Below are positions 25,382-34,656 of a DNA stretch of 50,103 bases, piece after piece (positions within the stretch are counted from its first letter, which is position 1; the number at the start of each line of letters is the position of its first letter). The position numbers and the translations under genes were made by a program. This DNA comes from an uncultured Bacilli bacterium. Its GTDB lineage: Bacteria; Bacillota_I; Bacilli_A; RF39; UBA660. The notes beneath the pieces were generated by a model that searched no databases, was not told where the DNA came from, and was given only the letters and a program-made list of their open reading frames with translations. The stretch lies in NCBI GenBank assembly GCA_947628585.1, contig CANRAL010000004.1, forward strand, positions 1-50,103. The letters run 5' to 3'.

Positions 25382-25778
25382 ACTTTTTCATTTTCTTATT
25401 AATTTCAGTAGTATTTTTCCATATCATAATCATTATTAAAATACTTTCAAAAGAAAGTCTTAAAATTAAATTACCTAATATTAATACTAAAATAAAGCCA
25501 AAGAAATTAGTACCAATTAAAACAAAAGAATATAAGGTAATAAATATAGTTAAAATAACATAAAGAAGTTTTAATATATCTTCAATTAACATTTTTTTAA
25601 AATTGAAGAAATCTTTAAACCAATCTAAATATTTATTATTTGTCTTAACATCATTTTTTAAAAATAAAAAATAAAAGCATATTCCTCCAACTATAGCTAA
25701 AACTAAAGCAATAATTATCCAAATCGCGACATTTGTTATATTAGCCATATTAGTACTATTTTCATAATAATAAGGCAT
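25380..25778 (-). CDS. Small membrane protein, DUF4282-like
   Basis: A 132-aa protein with three hydrophobic segments (about 18-40, 65-95, 98-118) and short charged ends. The FNFKKMLIEDILKLLYVI entry and the late LRLSFESILIM segment with a hydrophilic IWKNTTEINKK tail follow DUF4282 proteins. The ribosome site is AAAGGAG. It has its own promoter, TTGCGT-17-TATAAT, whose -35 overlaps the end of the ADP-ribosyltransferase-like gene. Function unknown. Confidence 0.65.
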   Translation of the reverse strand: MPYYYENSTNMANITNVAIWIIIALVLAIVGGICFYFLFLKNDVKTNNKYLDWFKDFFNFKKMLIEDILKLLYVILTIFITLYSFVLIGTNFFGFILVLILGNLILRLSFESILIMIMIWKNTTEINKKMKK

Positions 25779-25802
25779 AAAAACTACTCCTTTCTTATTT
25801 TT

Positions 25803-25831
25803 ATTATACCCTAAATTAATTATTTACGCAA
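25803..25831 (-). promoter_or_regulatory. Promoter of the DUF4282-like gene
   Basis: Minus-strand TTGCGT (25826-25831), 17 bp, TATAAT (25803-25808). Confidence 0.7.
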
Positions 25832-26560
25832 AAAATTTGATTTAACTTTGCTTATTACTTTACGCGGAATATAAACCATTAGTAAATTAGCTTCCGTTTT
25901 TTCTAAGTTAACATCCACTATTTTAAATAAAGAATCACTATCTAATAAAAATTCTGTTAATTCTTCATGATATGTCAACTCACCATCTAATAAAGGTATT
26001 CCTTCCGAACATTCTTTGGGAATTACTATCGTTAATTTTATTGGTCCTCCATTAAAATAATTATCTAAAACTTTAAATTCATTAAAGGATGTACTCATAA
26101 ATCCTAATTCATAAAAATATTTGCCTTTTAAAAATAATAAATCATTTAAACTATTAATGTTATAAGGATGAAAAGTATCTATTATAACCCGACGATAAAC
26201 AGTAAAATTATAATCCATGCTTAAAGCTTTAGTAAAGGGTTCTTTAATTTTTTGAGAAAAGTAATTATATTTGGCACTTAAATCTTTAGTTAATTCACTA
26301 AAGTTTTTAGCATAATGCCAATTTTTTCTTAATATAGCATTAATTTTATCATGATTTATTCCCGTATAATATCTTAAATAACTTATTTCCGAATCAGTTA
26401 ATCTTTTTTTCATAATTTGACTTTGCTCTTGCATTAACTTTAAATCATTAGAAAAATTTAAAATTTGTCTATTTAATACTTCTTCTACATATTCATCTAA
26501 TTTAAGAATATCAAGAGTTTCTAATACTTGCTTTGTTTTAAGATTTTCGCCTTTTTCCAT
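25820..26560 (-). CDS. ADP-ribosyltransferase-like protein (R-S-E clade), no signal peptide
   Basis: A 246-aa protein. The C-terminal half resembles actin-ADP-ribosylating exoenzymes (VIP2/iota type): R in YRRV (123-124), STS motif at 156-158 in FMSTSFNE, and an ExE region reading LTEFLLDSDSLFKI (201-214). Compared with EYEVLLN in toxins, the first Glu is Leu201 while the second (E203, NAD glycohydrolase role) is kept; E200 is one position off. The N-terminal 60 residues are helical. No signal peptide or transmembrane segment, so it acts inside the cell or needs another route out. The ribosome site is AAGGG. A decayed copy of its 5' end lies at 27256-27328. Confidence 0.7.
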   Translation of the reverse strand: MEKGENLKTKQVLETLDILKLDEYVEEVLNRQILNFSNDLKLMQEQSQIMKKRLTDSEISYLRYYTGINHDKINAILRKNWHYAKNFSELTKDLSAKYNYFSQKIKEPFTKALSMDYNFTVYRRVIIDTFHPYNINSLNDLLFLKGKYFYELGFMSTSFNEFKVLDNYFNGGPIKLTIVIPKECSEGIPLLDGELTYHEELTEFLLDSDSLFKIVDVNLEKTEANLLMVYIPRKVISKVKSNFLRK

Positions 26561-26583
26561 TTCTATCCCTTATTAAGTTTAAC

Positions 26584-26621
26584 ATATAAAGTTTTAAATA
26601 TAAAGTTTTTTAACTTTATTC
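26584..26621. repeat. Direct and inverted repeats upstream of the ADP-ribosyltransferase-like gene
   Basis: ATATAAAGTTTT occurs at 26584-26595 and 26598-26609 (14-bp period). It is followed by an inverted AACTTTAT copy, so AAAGTT and AACTTT can pair. Confidence 0.55.
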
Positions 26622-26725
26622 AAAAAAAAGGTGTAAATATTTTGAAATTATATTATCGAAAATTAAAATATTCTTGCTTATTTTAATTTTTATGTAATAA
26701 TTAATTTAGGAGACTGAAGTTTGAT

Positions 26726-27166
26726 ATGATAAAAGGTAAAAAATTTAAACCATGGATGATTGGAATAATAATTTTAATTGTAATCATCGGAATAATTGGA
26801 GGCTTATTTCTATATTTTGTACTCTCTTATGTAGAAACAACATCTGCTTATCATAATGGAGTTTTTGAGATTAAATTACATGATTTGGGATCATCTCCTT
26901 ATGACTGGGTATATGAATTGAATAAACAAAATATAGTTCATGTCCATCTTGATTATGATAATTCTAAGTGTCCTCCTAATGCTGATGGTTGTGGACCAGA
27001 TTATGTATACACTATTACACCTTTAAAAAAAGGAAAAGTTACTTTAACTTTTAAAGCGAAAAGTTATATTAGCGAATATAAAAATAAAGTTAGTGAAATA
27101 ATAGTTTATCGCATAACTGTAAATAGTGATTTAAGTATTAATGAAACGCATTATGAATTATTTTAA
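26726..27166 (+). CDS. Membrane-anchored chagasin-like (I42-type) beta-sandwich protein
   Basis: A 146-aa protein with an N-terminal signal anchor (residues 9-33) and an outer domain. SSPYDWVYE, NADGCGPDYVYT and GKVTLTFKAKS occupy the places of the three inhibitory loops of chagasin-type cysteine-protease inhibitors, but the classical NPTTG and RPW residues are not kept. It may therefore be an inhibitor relative or just the same fold. GGAGACTG lies upstream at an unusually long distance. It sits between the ADP-ribosyltransferase-like gene and a relic of that gene. Confidence 0.6.
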   Translation: MIKGKKFKPWMIGIIILIVIIGIIGGLFLYFVLSYVETTSAYHNGVFEIKLHDLGSSPYDWVYELNKQNIVHVHLDYDNSKCPPNADGCGPDYVYTITPLKKGKVTLTFKAKSYISEYKNKVSEIIVYRITVNSDLSINETHYELF

Positions 27167-27230
27167 TGATATAACTAATTAATTTTGATTAAATTTAAAT
27201 AATAATTTTACTTTTACTAAAAAAATTACT

Positions 27231-27257
27231 GGGAAACATCGTTTCCTTATTTTATTT
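27231..27257 (+). terminator. Terminator after the chagasin-like gene
   Basis: GGAAAC (27232-27237), loop ATC, GTTTCC, then TTATTTTATTT. Confidence 0.6.
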
Positions 27258-27328
27258 AAAGATTTTCGCCCTTTTCCATTTAATTCATTTTTAAATTTAA
27301 AAAATAAAGTTTTTTAATACTTCATTCT
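27256..27328 (-). pseudogene. Relic of the 5' end of an ADP-ribosyltransferase-like gene
   Basis: On the minus strand the start region reads MEKGENL and then stop, identical over seven residues to the start of the gene at 26560. About 45 bp of the upstream region also align, including AATAAAG/AACTTTAT elements. The rest of the copy is gone. Confidence 0.7.
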
Positions 27329-27445
27329 TTTTGAGAATATTATTTTCCTTATATAATCATTATTAAAGACTATTAATTTTTTGATTTTGTTATATAATAT
27401 AAATAAAAGTTTTATAACGTTAGTAGCTTATAGAAAGGAATCGAA

Positions 27446-28423
27446 ATGGAAAATATAAATACCTTAAATCCCATTTTTTATATCACAGATGATAATAAAA
27501 AATGCATAGAAGATATTGAAAAAAAACTAAGGTTACTTATTATTAATGAGGAAGATAAAAAGACAAAATTACGAGCTAAATCAAAAGTTAGATCCATTTA
27601 TTCATCACTCGCAATTGAAGCCAATTCTTTATCACTAAAATCAATGGAAAATATTATTGAAAAAAAAACAATTTTAGGTAGTAGAAAAGAAATTCAAGAA
27701 GTTAAAAATGCTAATGAATTATACGAGCATATAAAAGAATATGATTGGAAAAGTGAAAATGATCTTTTAAAAGCCCATACCATATTGATGAAATATTTTG
27801 AAGATGATAATGGTTATTACAGGAATCATGGTGAGGGTGTAAAAAAAGGAAATAAAATAATTTATTCTGCGCCCCAATCTATATTGGTTCCTTCTTTAAT
27901 GAAAAATTTATTTAAATTTATAAATGATAACGAAAAGAAAATTCATCCGCTAATATTATCCGCGATATTTCATTATTATTTTGTATATATTCATCCCTTT
28001 AGTGATGGCAATGGTAGAATTGCAAGATTTTGGATAACTCTAATATTAACTAATTGGAATTCAAAATTTGAATTTATCCCTATTGAAGAAGAAATATATT
28101 TAAGAAAAGAGGAATATTATGAATTAATTTCTCAATGTCATATTAATGGTAATGCAAATATATTTATCGATTTTTTATTAATATGTATTAATTCCTTACT
28201 AGAAAAAACTACCCAGAAAACTACCCAGACTATAAAATTAAGTAAAAACCAAATAAAAATTATTGAATTAATAAAAGAAAATTCTAAAATTACAAGAAAT
28301 GAACTAGCAGATATTTTAAATATTACACCTGATGGTGTTAAATATAATCTAAAAAAATTAGTTTATTATAATATTATTGAAAGAATTGGGCCCGACAATG
28401 GTGGATATTGGCAAGTAAAATAA
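27446..28423 (+). CDS. Fic domain protein with C-terminal winged helix
   Basis: A 325-aa protein. The Fic core motif HPFSDGNGRIAR is at 183-194. An N-terminal inhibitory-type helix reads SSLAIEAN (53-60), close to the S-x-x-x-E-G/N motif, indicating intramolecular control (class II). A winged helix near 260-325 (ITRNELADILNITPDGVKYN) could bind DNA. Fic enzymes mostly transfer AMP to proteins using ATP. The ribosome site AGAAAGGA is 6 nt upstream. The spacing to uvrB is 40 bp, so the two may share a transcript. Confidence 0.93.
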   Translation: MENINTLNPIFYITDDNKKCIEDIEKKLRLLIINEEDKKTKLRAKSKVRSIYSSLAIEANSLSLKSMENIIEKKTILGSRKEIQEVKNANELYEHIKEYDWKSENDLLKAHTILMKYFEDDNGYYRNHGEGVKKGNKIIYSAPQSILVPSLMKNLFKFINDNEKKIHPLILSAIFHYYFVYIHPFSDGNGRIARFWITLILTNWNSKFEFIPIEEEIYLRKEEYYELISQCHINGNANIFIDFLLICINSLLEKTTQKTTQTIKLSKNQIKIIELIKENSKITRNELADILNITPDGVKYNLKKLVYYNIIERIGPDNGGYWQVK

Positions 28424-28463
28424 AAAAAATTAAATTTTTATAATAAGGAAGAAGGGATATAAA

Positions 28464-30410
28464 ATGTTTGAGTTAGTATCAAATTATAAACCTAGTGGCG
28501 ACCAACCGGAGGCTATTAAAGAATTAGTTGAAGGTATCAAAAATGGGAAAAAAGAACAAGTTTTACTGGGGGCAACCGGTACTGGTAAAACTTTTACCAT
28601 AGCAAATGTCATAAAAGAAGTAAATAAACCAACTTTAGTTTTAGCCCATAATAAAACTCTCGCGGGTCAGCTTTATGCTGAGTTTAAAGAGCTGTTTCCC
28701 AATAATCATGTGGAATATTTTGTTTCTTATTATGATTATTTTCAACCAGAAGCTTATGTCCCTAGCAGTGATACTTACATTGAAAAAGATGCCTCAATTA
28801 ATGACGAAATAGATGAATTAAGACATGCAGCTACTTCAGCATTAATAAATTATCAAGATGTAATAGTCGTCGCTTCAGTATCTTGTATCTATGGTATTGG
28901 AGAAAAAGAAGAATATAAAAATAATATGTTAATTTTAAATATTAATGATCATATGAAAAGAAATGATATTTTAAATAAGTTAATTGACATGACTTATGAA
29001 CGAAATGATTTAGATTTTCATCGTGGTTGTTTTCGCGTTCGAGGCAATAACATAGATATTGTTCCAGTCAATGAAAGAGCTAAAGGAATTAGAATAACTT
29101 TAGAAGATGATACAATTGAATCCATATTTTTATTCGATCCTTTAACAGGAGAAGTTACCAATAGTAAAAAAAGTATTACCATAAGTCCTGCCAGTCATTT
29201 TGTAACCAGTAAAGAAAAATTAGATATAGCAATTGAAAGAATTGAAAATGAATTAAAGGATCGTTTGGAAGAATTAAAAAGTCAAAACAAATTTATTGAA
29301 GAACAAAGGTTAAGAGAACGAACTAATTATGATATTGAAATGTTAAAAGAAACAGGATATTGTAATGGTGTAGAAAATTATAGTCAACATTTAGCCTTAA
29401 GAAAAGATGGGGAAACACCTAGCTGTTTAATCGATTTTTTTCCTAAAGATTTTTTACTTATAGTTGATGAATCTCATGTAACTTTACCTCAAGTAAGGGG
29501 TATGTATAATGGGGATAGAATGCGAAAACAAACTTTAGTAGATTATGGATTTCGCTTGCCATGTGCTTTAAATAATCGTCCTTTAAAATATGAAGAATTT
29601 GAAAGTAAAATTAATCAAGCTATTTATGTATCGGCAACACCTGGAGAATATGAATTAGAAAAAACCAATAATACATATGTAGAGCAAATTATTCGACCAA
29701 CTGGTTTATTGGATCCGATTATTAAAGTTAAACCAACTTTAGGTCAAATAGATGACATTATTAATGAAATTAAAATACGAAAAGAAAAAAATGAAAGAGT
29801 TTTAATCACTACTTTAACTATTCGAATGAGTGAAGAATTAACAAATTATTTAAAAGAATTAAATATTAAAGTAGCTTACTTACATAGTGAAATTAAAACT
29901 TTAGAACGTTTAAAAATAATTCACGATTTAAGATGTGGAATATATGACTGTATAGTAGGAATTAATTTACTTCGGGAAGGATTAGATATACCAGAAGTAA
30001 GTTTAATTTGTATATTAGATGCTGATAAGCAAGGTTTTCTTAGAAGTACTCGTAGTTTAATTCAAACAATAGGACGTTGTGCCCGAAATAGTAATGGCGA
30101 AGTTATTATGTATGCTGATACAATTAGTGACAGTATGGATGAAGCAATTAAAGAAACCTTAAGAAGAAGAACAATTCAAGAAAAATATAATAAGGTTCAT
30201 AATATCATACCCCAAACTATTAAAAAAGATATTAAAGAAGTAATTTCTAATGAAGTAGATCAAAAAGAAATAAAACCTAAAATGAAAAAAGCTGACAAAC
30301 AAAAATTATTAATTCAAGTTGAAGAAGAAATGAAAGAAGCTGCGAGAGCATTAGACTTTGAACGAGCTATGGAATTAAGAGATATTTATTTTGAACTTAA
30401 AGAAAAATAA
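28464..30410 (+). CDS. uvrB: Excinuclease ABC subunit B
   Basis: A 648-aa nucleotide excision repair protein that loads onto damage with UvrA and positions UvrC. Seen: Walker A GATGTGKT (about 37-44), the beta-hairpin region [12 protein letters not shown] that inserts between strands, DESH Walker B box, [10 protein letters not shown], helicase motif [11 protein letters not shown], and a C-terminal UVR domain ([21 protein letters not shown]) for UvrC contact. Normal length and complete. The ribosome site is GGAAGAAGGG. No uvrA or uvrC nearby; no LexA box was seen directly upstream. Confidence 0.97.
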   Translation: MFELVSNYKPSGDQPEAIKELVEGIKNGKKEQVLLGATGTGKTFTIANVIKEVNKPTLVLAHNKTLAGQLYAEFKELFPNNHVEYFVSYYDYFQPEAYVPSSDTYIEKDASINDEIDELRHAATSALINYQDVIVVASVSCIYGIGEKEEYKNNMLILNINDHMKRNDILNKLIDMTYERNDLDFHRGCFRVRGNNIDIVPVNERAKGIRITLEDDTIESIFLFDPLTGEVTNSKKSITISPASHFVTSKEKLDIAIERIENELKDRLEELKSQNKFIEEQRLRERTNYDIEMLKETGYCNGVENYSQHLALRKDGETPSCLIDFFPKDFLLIVDESHVTLPQVRGMYNGDRMRKQTLVDYGFRLPCALNNRPLKYEEFESKINQAIYVSATPGEYELEKTNNTYVEQIIRPTGLLDPIIKVKPTLGQIDDIINEIKIRKEKNERVLITTLTIRMSEELTNYLKELNIKVAYLHSEIKTLERLKIIHDLRCGIYDCIVGINLLREGLDIPEVSLICILDADKQGFLRSTRSLIQTIGRCARNSNGEVIMYADTISDSMDEAIKETLRRRTIQEKYNKVHNIIPQTIKKDIKEVISNEVDQKEIKPKMKKADKQKLLIQVEEEMKEAARALDFERAMELRDIYFELKEK

Positions 30411-30445
30411 GCAAATACAATTTACAAATTTGTATTTGCTTTTAA
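30405..30445. terminator. Bidirectional terminator between uvrB and dacA
   Basis: Perfect 10-bp stem GCAAATACAA/TTGTATTTGC (30411-30420, 30430-30439) with T-rich flanks on both strands. The dacA stop lies in the loop. Confidence 0.88.
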
Positions 30446-31600
30446 TATTGTTTTGCCGGAACTTAAAACTTTTATATTTTTATAAAGATAATTCCAAAAA
30501 TTAGCTTTTTCTATATTCTTTTCTACAGTAATGGGAACCTCATCAATTATATTACCTTCATTATCAATTATTTCAGCAGTACCTACAATATCTCCTCTAT
30601 TAACTGGAGCTTTTATTTTATCAATTTTTAAATTAAAAGTATATTTTTTTACTTCATCTGTATTTTTTAATAATTCCGTAGCATCATTTACTAATACAAT
30701 ATTGGTATAATCAATTTTACCTCTTTCTACTTTTACTTTTCCTAAAATATCAGTGTTTTTTTTAATTGTATTTATTTTATAAGTATTAAATCCATAATTA
30801 AGTAATTTTACCGTATCACTACTACGATTTTCAGTAGTATCCTCTCCCATAACCACACTTATTAATCTTAAATCATTCTTTTTCGCCGTAGCCGTAAGGC
30901 AATAACCAGCATTAGAAGTAAATCCTGTTTTTAAGCCATCTACGCCTTCATAAAAACGAACTAATTTATTAGTATTTACTAACCACGTTTTCGAACCATC
31001 ATACTTATCTAAATATTCTTCATAAATACTAGTGAATTCTAAAATTTTAGGATGTTTTAATAAATTTAAAGCAATAGTTGCCATATCTCGAGCTGTTGAT
31101 ACATGCCCTTCTGTATCTAACCCATGAGCATTTAAAAATACAGTATTATTAGCTCCTATTTCTTTCAATCTTTTATTTATTAAATCTACGAATGCCTGCT
31201 CACTACCAGCAATTTTTTCGGCCATGGCTACTACAGCATCGTTACCACTGGCAATAGCAATTCCTTTAAGCAATTGTTCTACCGTATAAACTTCGCCTGC
31301 TTCCAAAAAAATTTGACTACCTCCCATATTCGCTGCACTTTCACTAATAGTAACTTTATCTTCAAATTTTAATTTACCACTATCTATATATTCCATTATA
31401 ATTAACATACTAGCAAGTTTAGTCATCGAAGCTGGAGGTAGTTTTTCATCGGCATTTTTCTCATATAAAACTTTACCCGTGGAAGCATCAATTAAAATAG
31501 CACTTTTCGCAGTAGGAGCAAAATCTTCTTCAGCCTTAACTATCCCTATAATTAAAAAGAAAGAAAATATAAATATTAAAACTTTTTTCATAAAAACCAC
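30422..31600 (-). CDS. dacA: D-alanyl-D-alanine carboxypeptidase (PBP5 family)
   Basis: A roughly 390-aa low-molecular-weight penicillin-binding protein that removes the terminal D-Ala of peptidoglycan stems. Signal peptide (MKKVLIFIFSFFLIIGIVKA). Active-site motifs: SMTK (SxxK serine), SGND (SxN) and KTG in LKTGFT. A PBP5 C-terminal beta domain and a short amphipathic tail follow. The start is either GTG at 31598-31600 (4 nt after AAAGGA) or ATG at 31589-31591 (13 nt). The 5' leader contains a hairpin (31632-31658). Confidence 0.94.
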   Translation of the reverse strand: MVFMKKVLIFIFSFFLIIGIVKAEEDFAPTAKSAILIDASTGKVLYEKNADEKLPPASMTKLASMLIIMEYIDSGKLKFEDKVTISESAANMGGSQIFLEAGEVYTVEQLLKGIAIASGNDAVVAMAEKIAGSEQAFVDLINKRLKEIGANNTVFLNAHGLDTEGHVSTARDMATIALNLLKHPKILEFTSIYEEYLDKYDGSKTWLVNTNKLVRFYEGVDGLKTGFTSNAGYCLTATAKKNDLRLISVVMGEDTTENRSSDTVKLLNYGFNTYKINTIKKNTDILGKVKVERGKIDYTNIVLVNDATELLKNTDEVKKYTFNLKIDKIKAPVNRGDIVGTAEIIDNEGNIIDEVPITVEKNIEKANFWNYLYKNIKVLSSGKTILKANTNL

Positions 31601-31631
31601 ACATTCCTTTCACTTCGTTCAAGGCACACAT

Positions 31632-31658
31632 AGTCTTGAAAAGATTATTTTTCAGACT
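31632..31658 (-). repeat. Hairpin in the dacA leader
   Basis: AGTCT/AGACT and GAAAA/TTTTC arms with a one-base bulge. Not followed by a T-run on the minus strand, so probably not a simple terminator for the sortase gene. Confidence 0.45.
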
Positions 31659-31673
31659 AACCTCTATTAATTT

Positions 31674-32240
31674 TTATGAAATATTTTCAATATTATTACT
31701 TTCTTTATTTATTTCTTCTAGATCAATTATTAGTCTTTTTTCTTTACCTATACAGGTTATTAAAGTAAGCATTTTTGGCTGGTTATTAAAAGTTAATATA
31801 TAATCTTTTTTTTCTTCTTCTTTAATAAATATTACTTTATATGTATATATAGTATTATTATAAATTAATTTAACAATATCATTTAAAGCTAATTTATTTA
31901 ATTTTCGAAAGTAAGAAATATAACTATTGCCAGAATGCGCTGCTAGAAAAATATGATAATTATCATCTGAAAATAAAGTTGATTCTTTTAATAATTCTAT
32001 ATTTTTCTTAACTGTATTTTTAGAAGAATCTAAATTGTAGATTTTTCTCTGTAAACCAATTTTAGGGATTATTAATTGCATTAAATATTCTTCATCTATT
32101 TCTTTTTGATAATAACTATCATAATTATAATTATTATTAATCTTATTATTTTCTATTTTACCACTATAACTACTACCATTTAAAAGAACAATAATAATTA
32201 ATAATAAACTACTTTTTAGAATTTTTCTTTTTAAAGGCAT
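31674..32240 (-). CDS. Small sortase dedicated to the adjacent adhesin
   Basis: A 188-aa transpeptidase with an N-terminal signal anchor (residues 8-20), linker, and sortase core: catalytic H102 in AAHSG, C163 in LITC and R169 in EKRLII. It is short for a sortase and fits classes D/E rather than B. Its start lies 32 bp inside the end of the adhesin gene, with TTAGGG upstream, so translation is coupled. This points to the adhesin's unusual VPDTY tail as its substrate. Confidence 0.87.
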   Translation of the reverse strand: MPLKRKILKSSLLLIIIVLLNGSSYSGKIENNKINNNYNYDSYYQKEIDEEYLMQLIIPKIGLQRKIYNLDSSKNTVKKNIELLKESTLFSDDNYHIFLAAHSGNSYISYFRKLNKLALNDIVKLIYNNTIYTYKVIFIKEEEKKDYILTFNNQPKMLTLITCIGKEKRLIIDLEEINKESNNIENIS

Positions 32241-34632
32241 AACCTATTAACCCTAAAGCTGGAATAAAATCATAATTACCTGTTAAATATGTATCTGGAA
32301 CATAAACTTTTAAAGGATTATTTAAATACGTACAATCAATTACTTCTTCGTTTTCCTTGATTTCAAAATATATTTTTTCCATATTTAATTCATAACCTTC
32401 AATAGTTTCTTTTTCTATTAAATAATATTTTCCAATTGGTAAAACTAATTCTAAAAAACCAAATTCATTAGTTATTCCTGTATATATTAATTCATCATTA
32501 TTATTAAATATTTGAAAAGTAACCCCAGATAATGGTTCTTTCGTAACACTATCCAATTTTAATATTTTTAGTTTACCCTGTTTTTGCATATTAGTGACAT
32601 AGACTTTTTCATAAACTATGCTAGTATATTGATCTTTATATTTTAATTCGATATCTATTTTTTCGTTACTTAAATTATAAGAATTATCATTTTTTATTTC
32701 TTTAAGATAATATTTTCCTAAGTATAAATTTTCTACTTTAAAGTAACCTTCTTTATCAGTATAATAATAGCCAATTAAATCATCTTTGTTATAAATTTTA
32801 GTACCTGTTCCATCATAAATATCGGTAGCAGCATATAAACCAAACATTACATTAGCCAAATTTTTTACTTTTTCAACTAATTCATTATCTTCATATTCTA
32901 AATATTTTCCTTTTTTATAGACTTCAATTACTCCCCTAACAGGATCATTTTTAAATTTTATTTCAATAATTTTTCCATAAGTATTATCGTATATAAAATC
33001 ACTATTTTCATCAATAGTAAATTTTATTTTTTCTTTATTCCAAGTATAGCCTAACATTGGCTCATCAACTTCTTCCAGTCGATATTTTCCTTTTTCTAAT
33101 GGTTCGGGCAATATTAATATTCCTTCCGCATTAGTTTCAAATACATCAATGATTGAAGCATCAGGATAACTAATTTTTTGCTCTACATATTTTTTATTAA
33201 TTAAATCATATATTTTAAATTTAATATGAGCAAACATTACATTTTTCCCCGTTTTACTATCTATTTTTATTATTTTCAAATAAGCAGATATTATTTCATC
33301 CGCAAAAACTTTAGTTTCTTTTCCACTTTCTTCAACCTTAAAATAATAATCATTCAATTTCTCATAACCTTCCGTTGTCGATAATTGTTTTAATACATAT
33401 TCACCATATGGTAAAGTAAATTCTATTTTTCCTTCGTTATCTGTTCTTTTTTCCATTATTAGATTATCCTCCAAATCATATATTCCAAATAAAACATTTG
33501 CCTCAGGCATTTGCATACCTGTTTTCTTATTAGCTAAAATTTTAATAAATGTAAACTCTCTTTTTTTAATAGGTTCTTTAACCTTAACTTCCACATTAGC
33601 AGCACTATTTATTTCTACGCGATAAATTGTCTCATCTAATTCATAACCTTCACTCGGAGATATTTCTTTAACAAAATAAGTTCCTATATCTAGATTTTCC
33701 AAACTTTCCGCATGGCCAAATTCATCAGTTATTAATTGACTTATTAATTTATCTTCTTCATCATAAATTCCATAAACTGCTCCCTTTAAAGAAGCCTTTC
33801 CTTGAGCTTTATTAGTATCCGTGTCTTTATCTACCTTATTAAGGGTAATTTTTCCTCCCTTAGCAACAACATTAATCTTAAATCTTGTTAAAAAACCATC
33901 ACCAGCTCCTATTAAATCTTGATAGTCATCATCATGAAAAATAATAAAATCTCGATTATAATATTTTTTCCGAATAAATGTAATTTCAAAATTTCCTTGC
34001 TTATTGGTATTAATTTTTAATTCATTTCCCTTAATGCTTGCAATATTAAAAGGATCATTTTCAATTTCAAATTCATTCAAAACTTCATTTGTATCGGTTA
34101 AGGAAAAATCTTTTCCTACTTCAACATATTCTGTATTAGAACTAAATGAAGGAACTTTTTTATGTTTTTCTACTAAAGATAAAATATCATTTCTCTCATC
34201 ATCTATATCTACTTCTTTAGTTCTATCAGCATCACTATAAATTGTTACTTTCGTATTATTACCTAATACTCTTTCCCAAATTAATGCTTGCGTAGCCACT
34301 CGATATAATAAACTAGCATGATTTTTATAATCCAAACCATAATAAGCATATAAAACAATATCTTGCCGGACATCTATAGGTAAACTGGATTTTTCCCATT
34401 GAATAGCTTCCCCATAATTTACTCCGGGGGCTACTCCAGGTTCTATACAATATCCCGCATGGTGGTTAATAGAAAATCTTTTTATAGTTCCTTTATAAGT
34501 ATTATTTAAATCATCAATTCTACTATAAAAATAACCAGATTCATCATAACTTAATTTATAAGTTTCTGCTTTTATATTTATCCTAAATAAAAAAGTCATT
34601 AAAACAATAACAAAAATAATTATTTTTTTCAT
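32209..34632 (-). CDS. Thioester-domain adhesin with five Cna-B/SpaA domains and a sortase tail
   Basis: An 807-aa surface protein with a signal peptide (1-22). The N-terminal thioester domain (23-150) is marked by C62 in GYCIEPG and Q115 in ATQALIWE, the pair that forms the internal Cys-Gln thioester used to bond covalently to host surfaces. A strand-rich linker follows, then five repeats of the Cna-B/SpaA type starting with KxxK-D patterns (for example LNKVDKD, IIKIDSKTG, LKILKLDS) and ending in E-rich KEISPSEGY-like strands, which usually form isopeptide bonds. The tail VPDTYLTGN, a short hydrophobic stretch and KKKNSKK resemble a sorting signal with a non-canonical VPDTY. The ribosome site is AAAGGAAAG. 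Confidence 0.88.
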   Translation of the reverse strand: MKKIIIFVIVLMTFLFRINIKAETYKLSYDESGYFYSRIDDLNNTYKGTIKRFSINHHAGYCIEPGVAPGVNYGEAIQWEKSSLPIDVRQDIVLYAYYGLDYKNHASLLYRVATQALIWERVLGNNTKVTIYSDADRTKEVDIDDERNDILSLVEKHKKVPSFSSNTEYVEVGKDFSLTDTNEVLNEFEIENDPFNIASIKGNELKINTNKQGNFEITFIRKKYYNRDFIIFHDDDYQDLIGAGDGFLTRFKINVVAKGGKITLNKVDKDTDTNKAQGKASLKGAVYGIYDEEDKLISQLITDEFGHAESLENLDIGTYFVKEISPSEGYELDETIYRVEINSAANVEVKVKEPIKKREFTFIKILANKKTGMQMPEANVLFGIYDLEDNLIMEKRTDNEGKIEFTLPYGEYVLKQLSTTEGYEKLNDYYFKVEESGKETKVFADEIISAYLKIIKIDSKTGKNVMFAHIKFKIYDLINKKYVEQKISYPDASIIDVFETNAEGILILPEPLEKGKYRLEEVDEPMLGYTWNKEKIKFTIDENSDFIYDNTYGKIIEIKFKNDPVRGVIEVYKKGKYLEYEDNELVEKVKNLANVMFGLYAATDIYDGTGTKIYNKDDLIGYYYTDKEGYFKVENLYLGKYYLKEIKNDNSYNLSNEKIDIELKYKDQYTSIVYEKVYVTNMQKQGKLKILKLDSVTKEPLSGVTFQIFNNNDELIYTGITNEFGFLELVLPIGKYYLIEKETIEGYELNMEKIYFEIKENEEVIDCTYLNNPLKVYVPDTYLTGNYDFIPALGLIGYAFKKKNSKK

Positions 34633-34656
34633 TTTAACTTTCCTTTCTTTTAAAAT

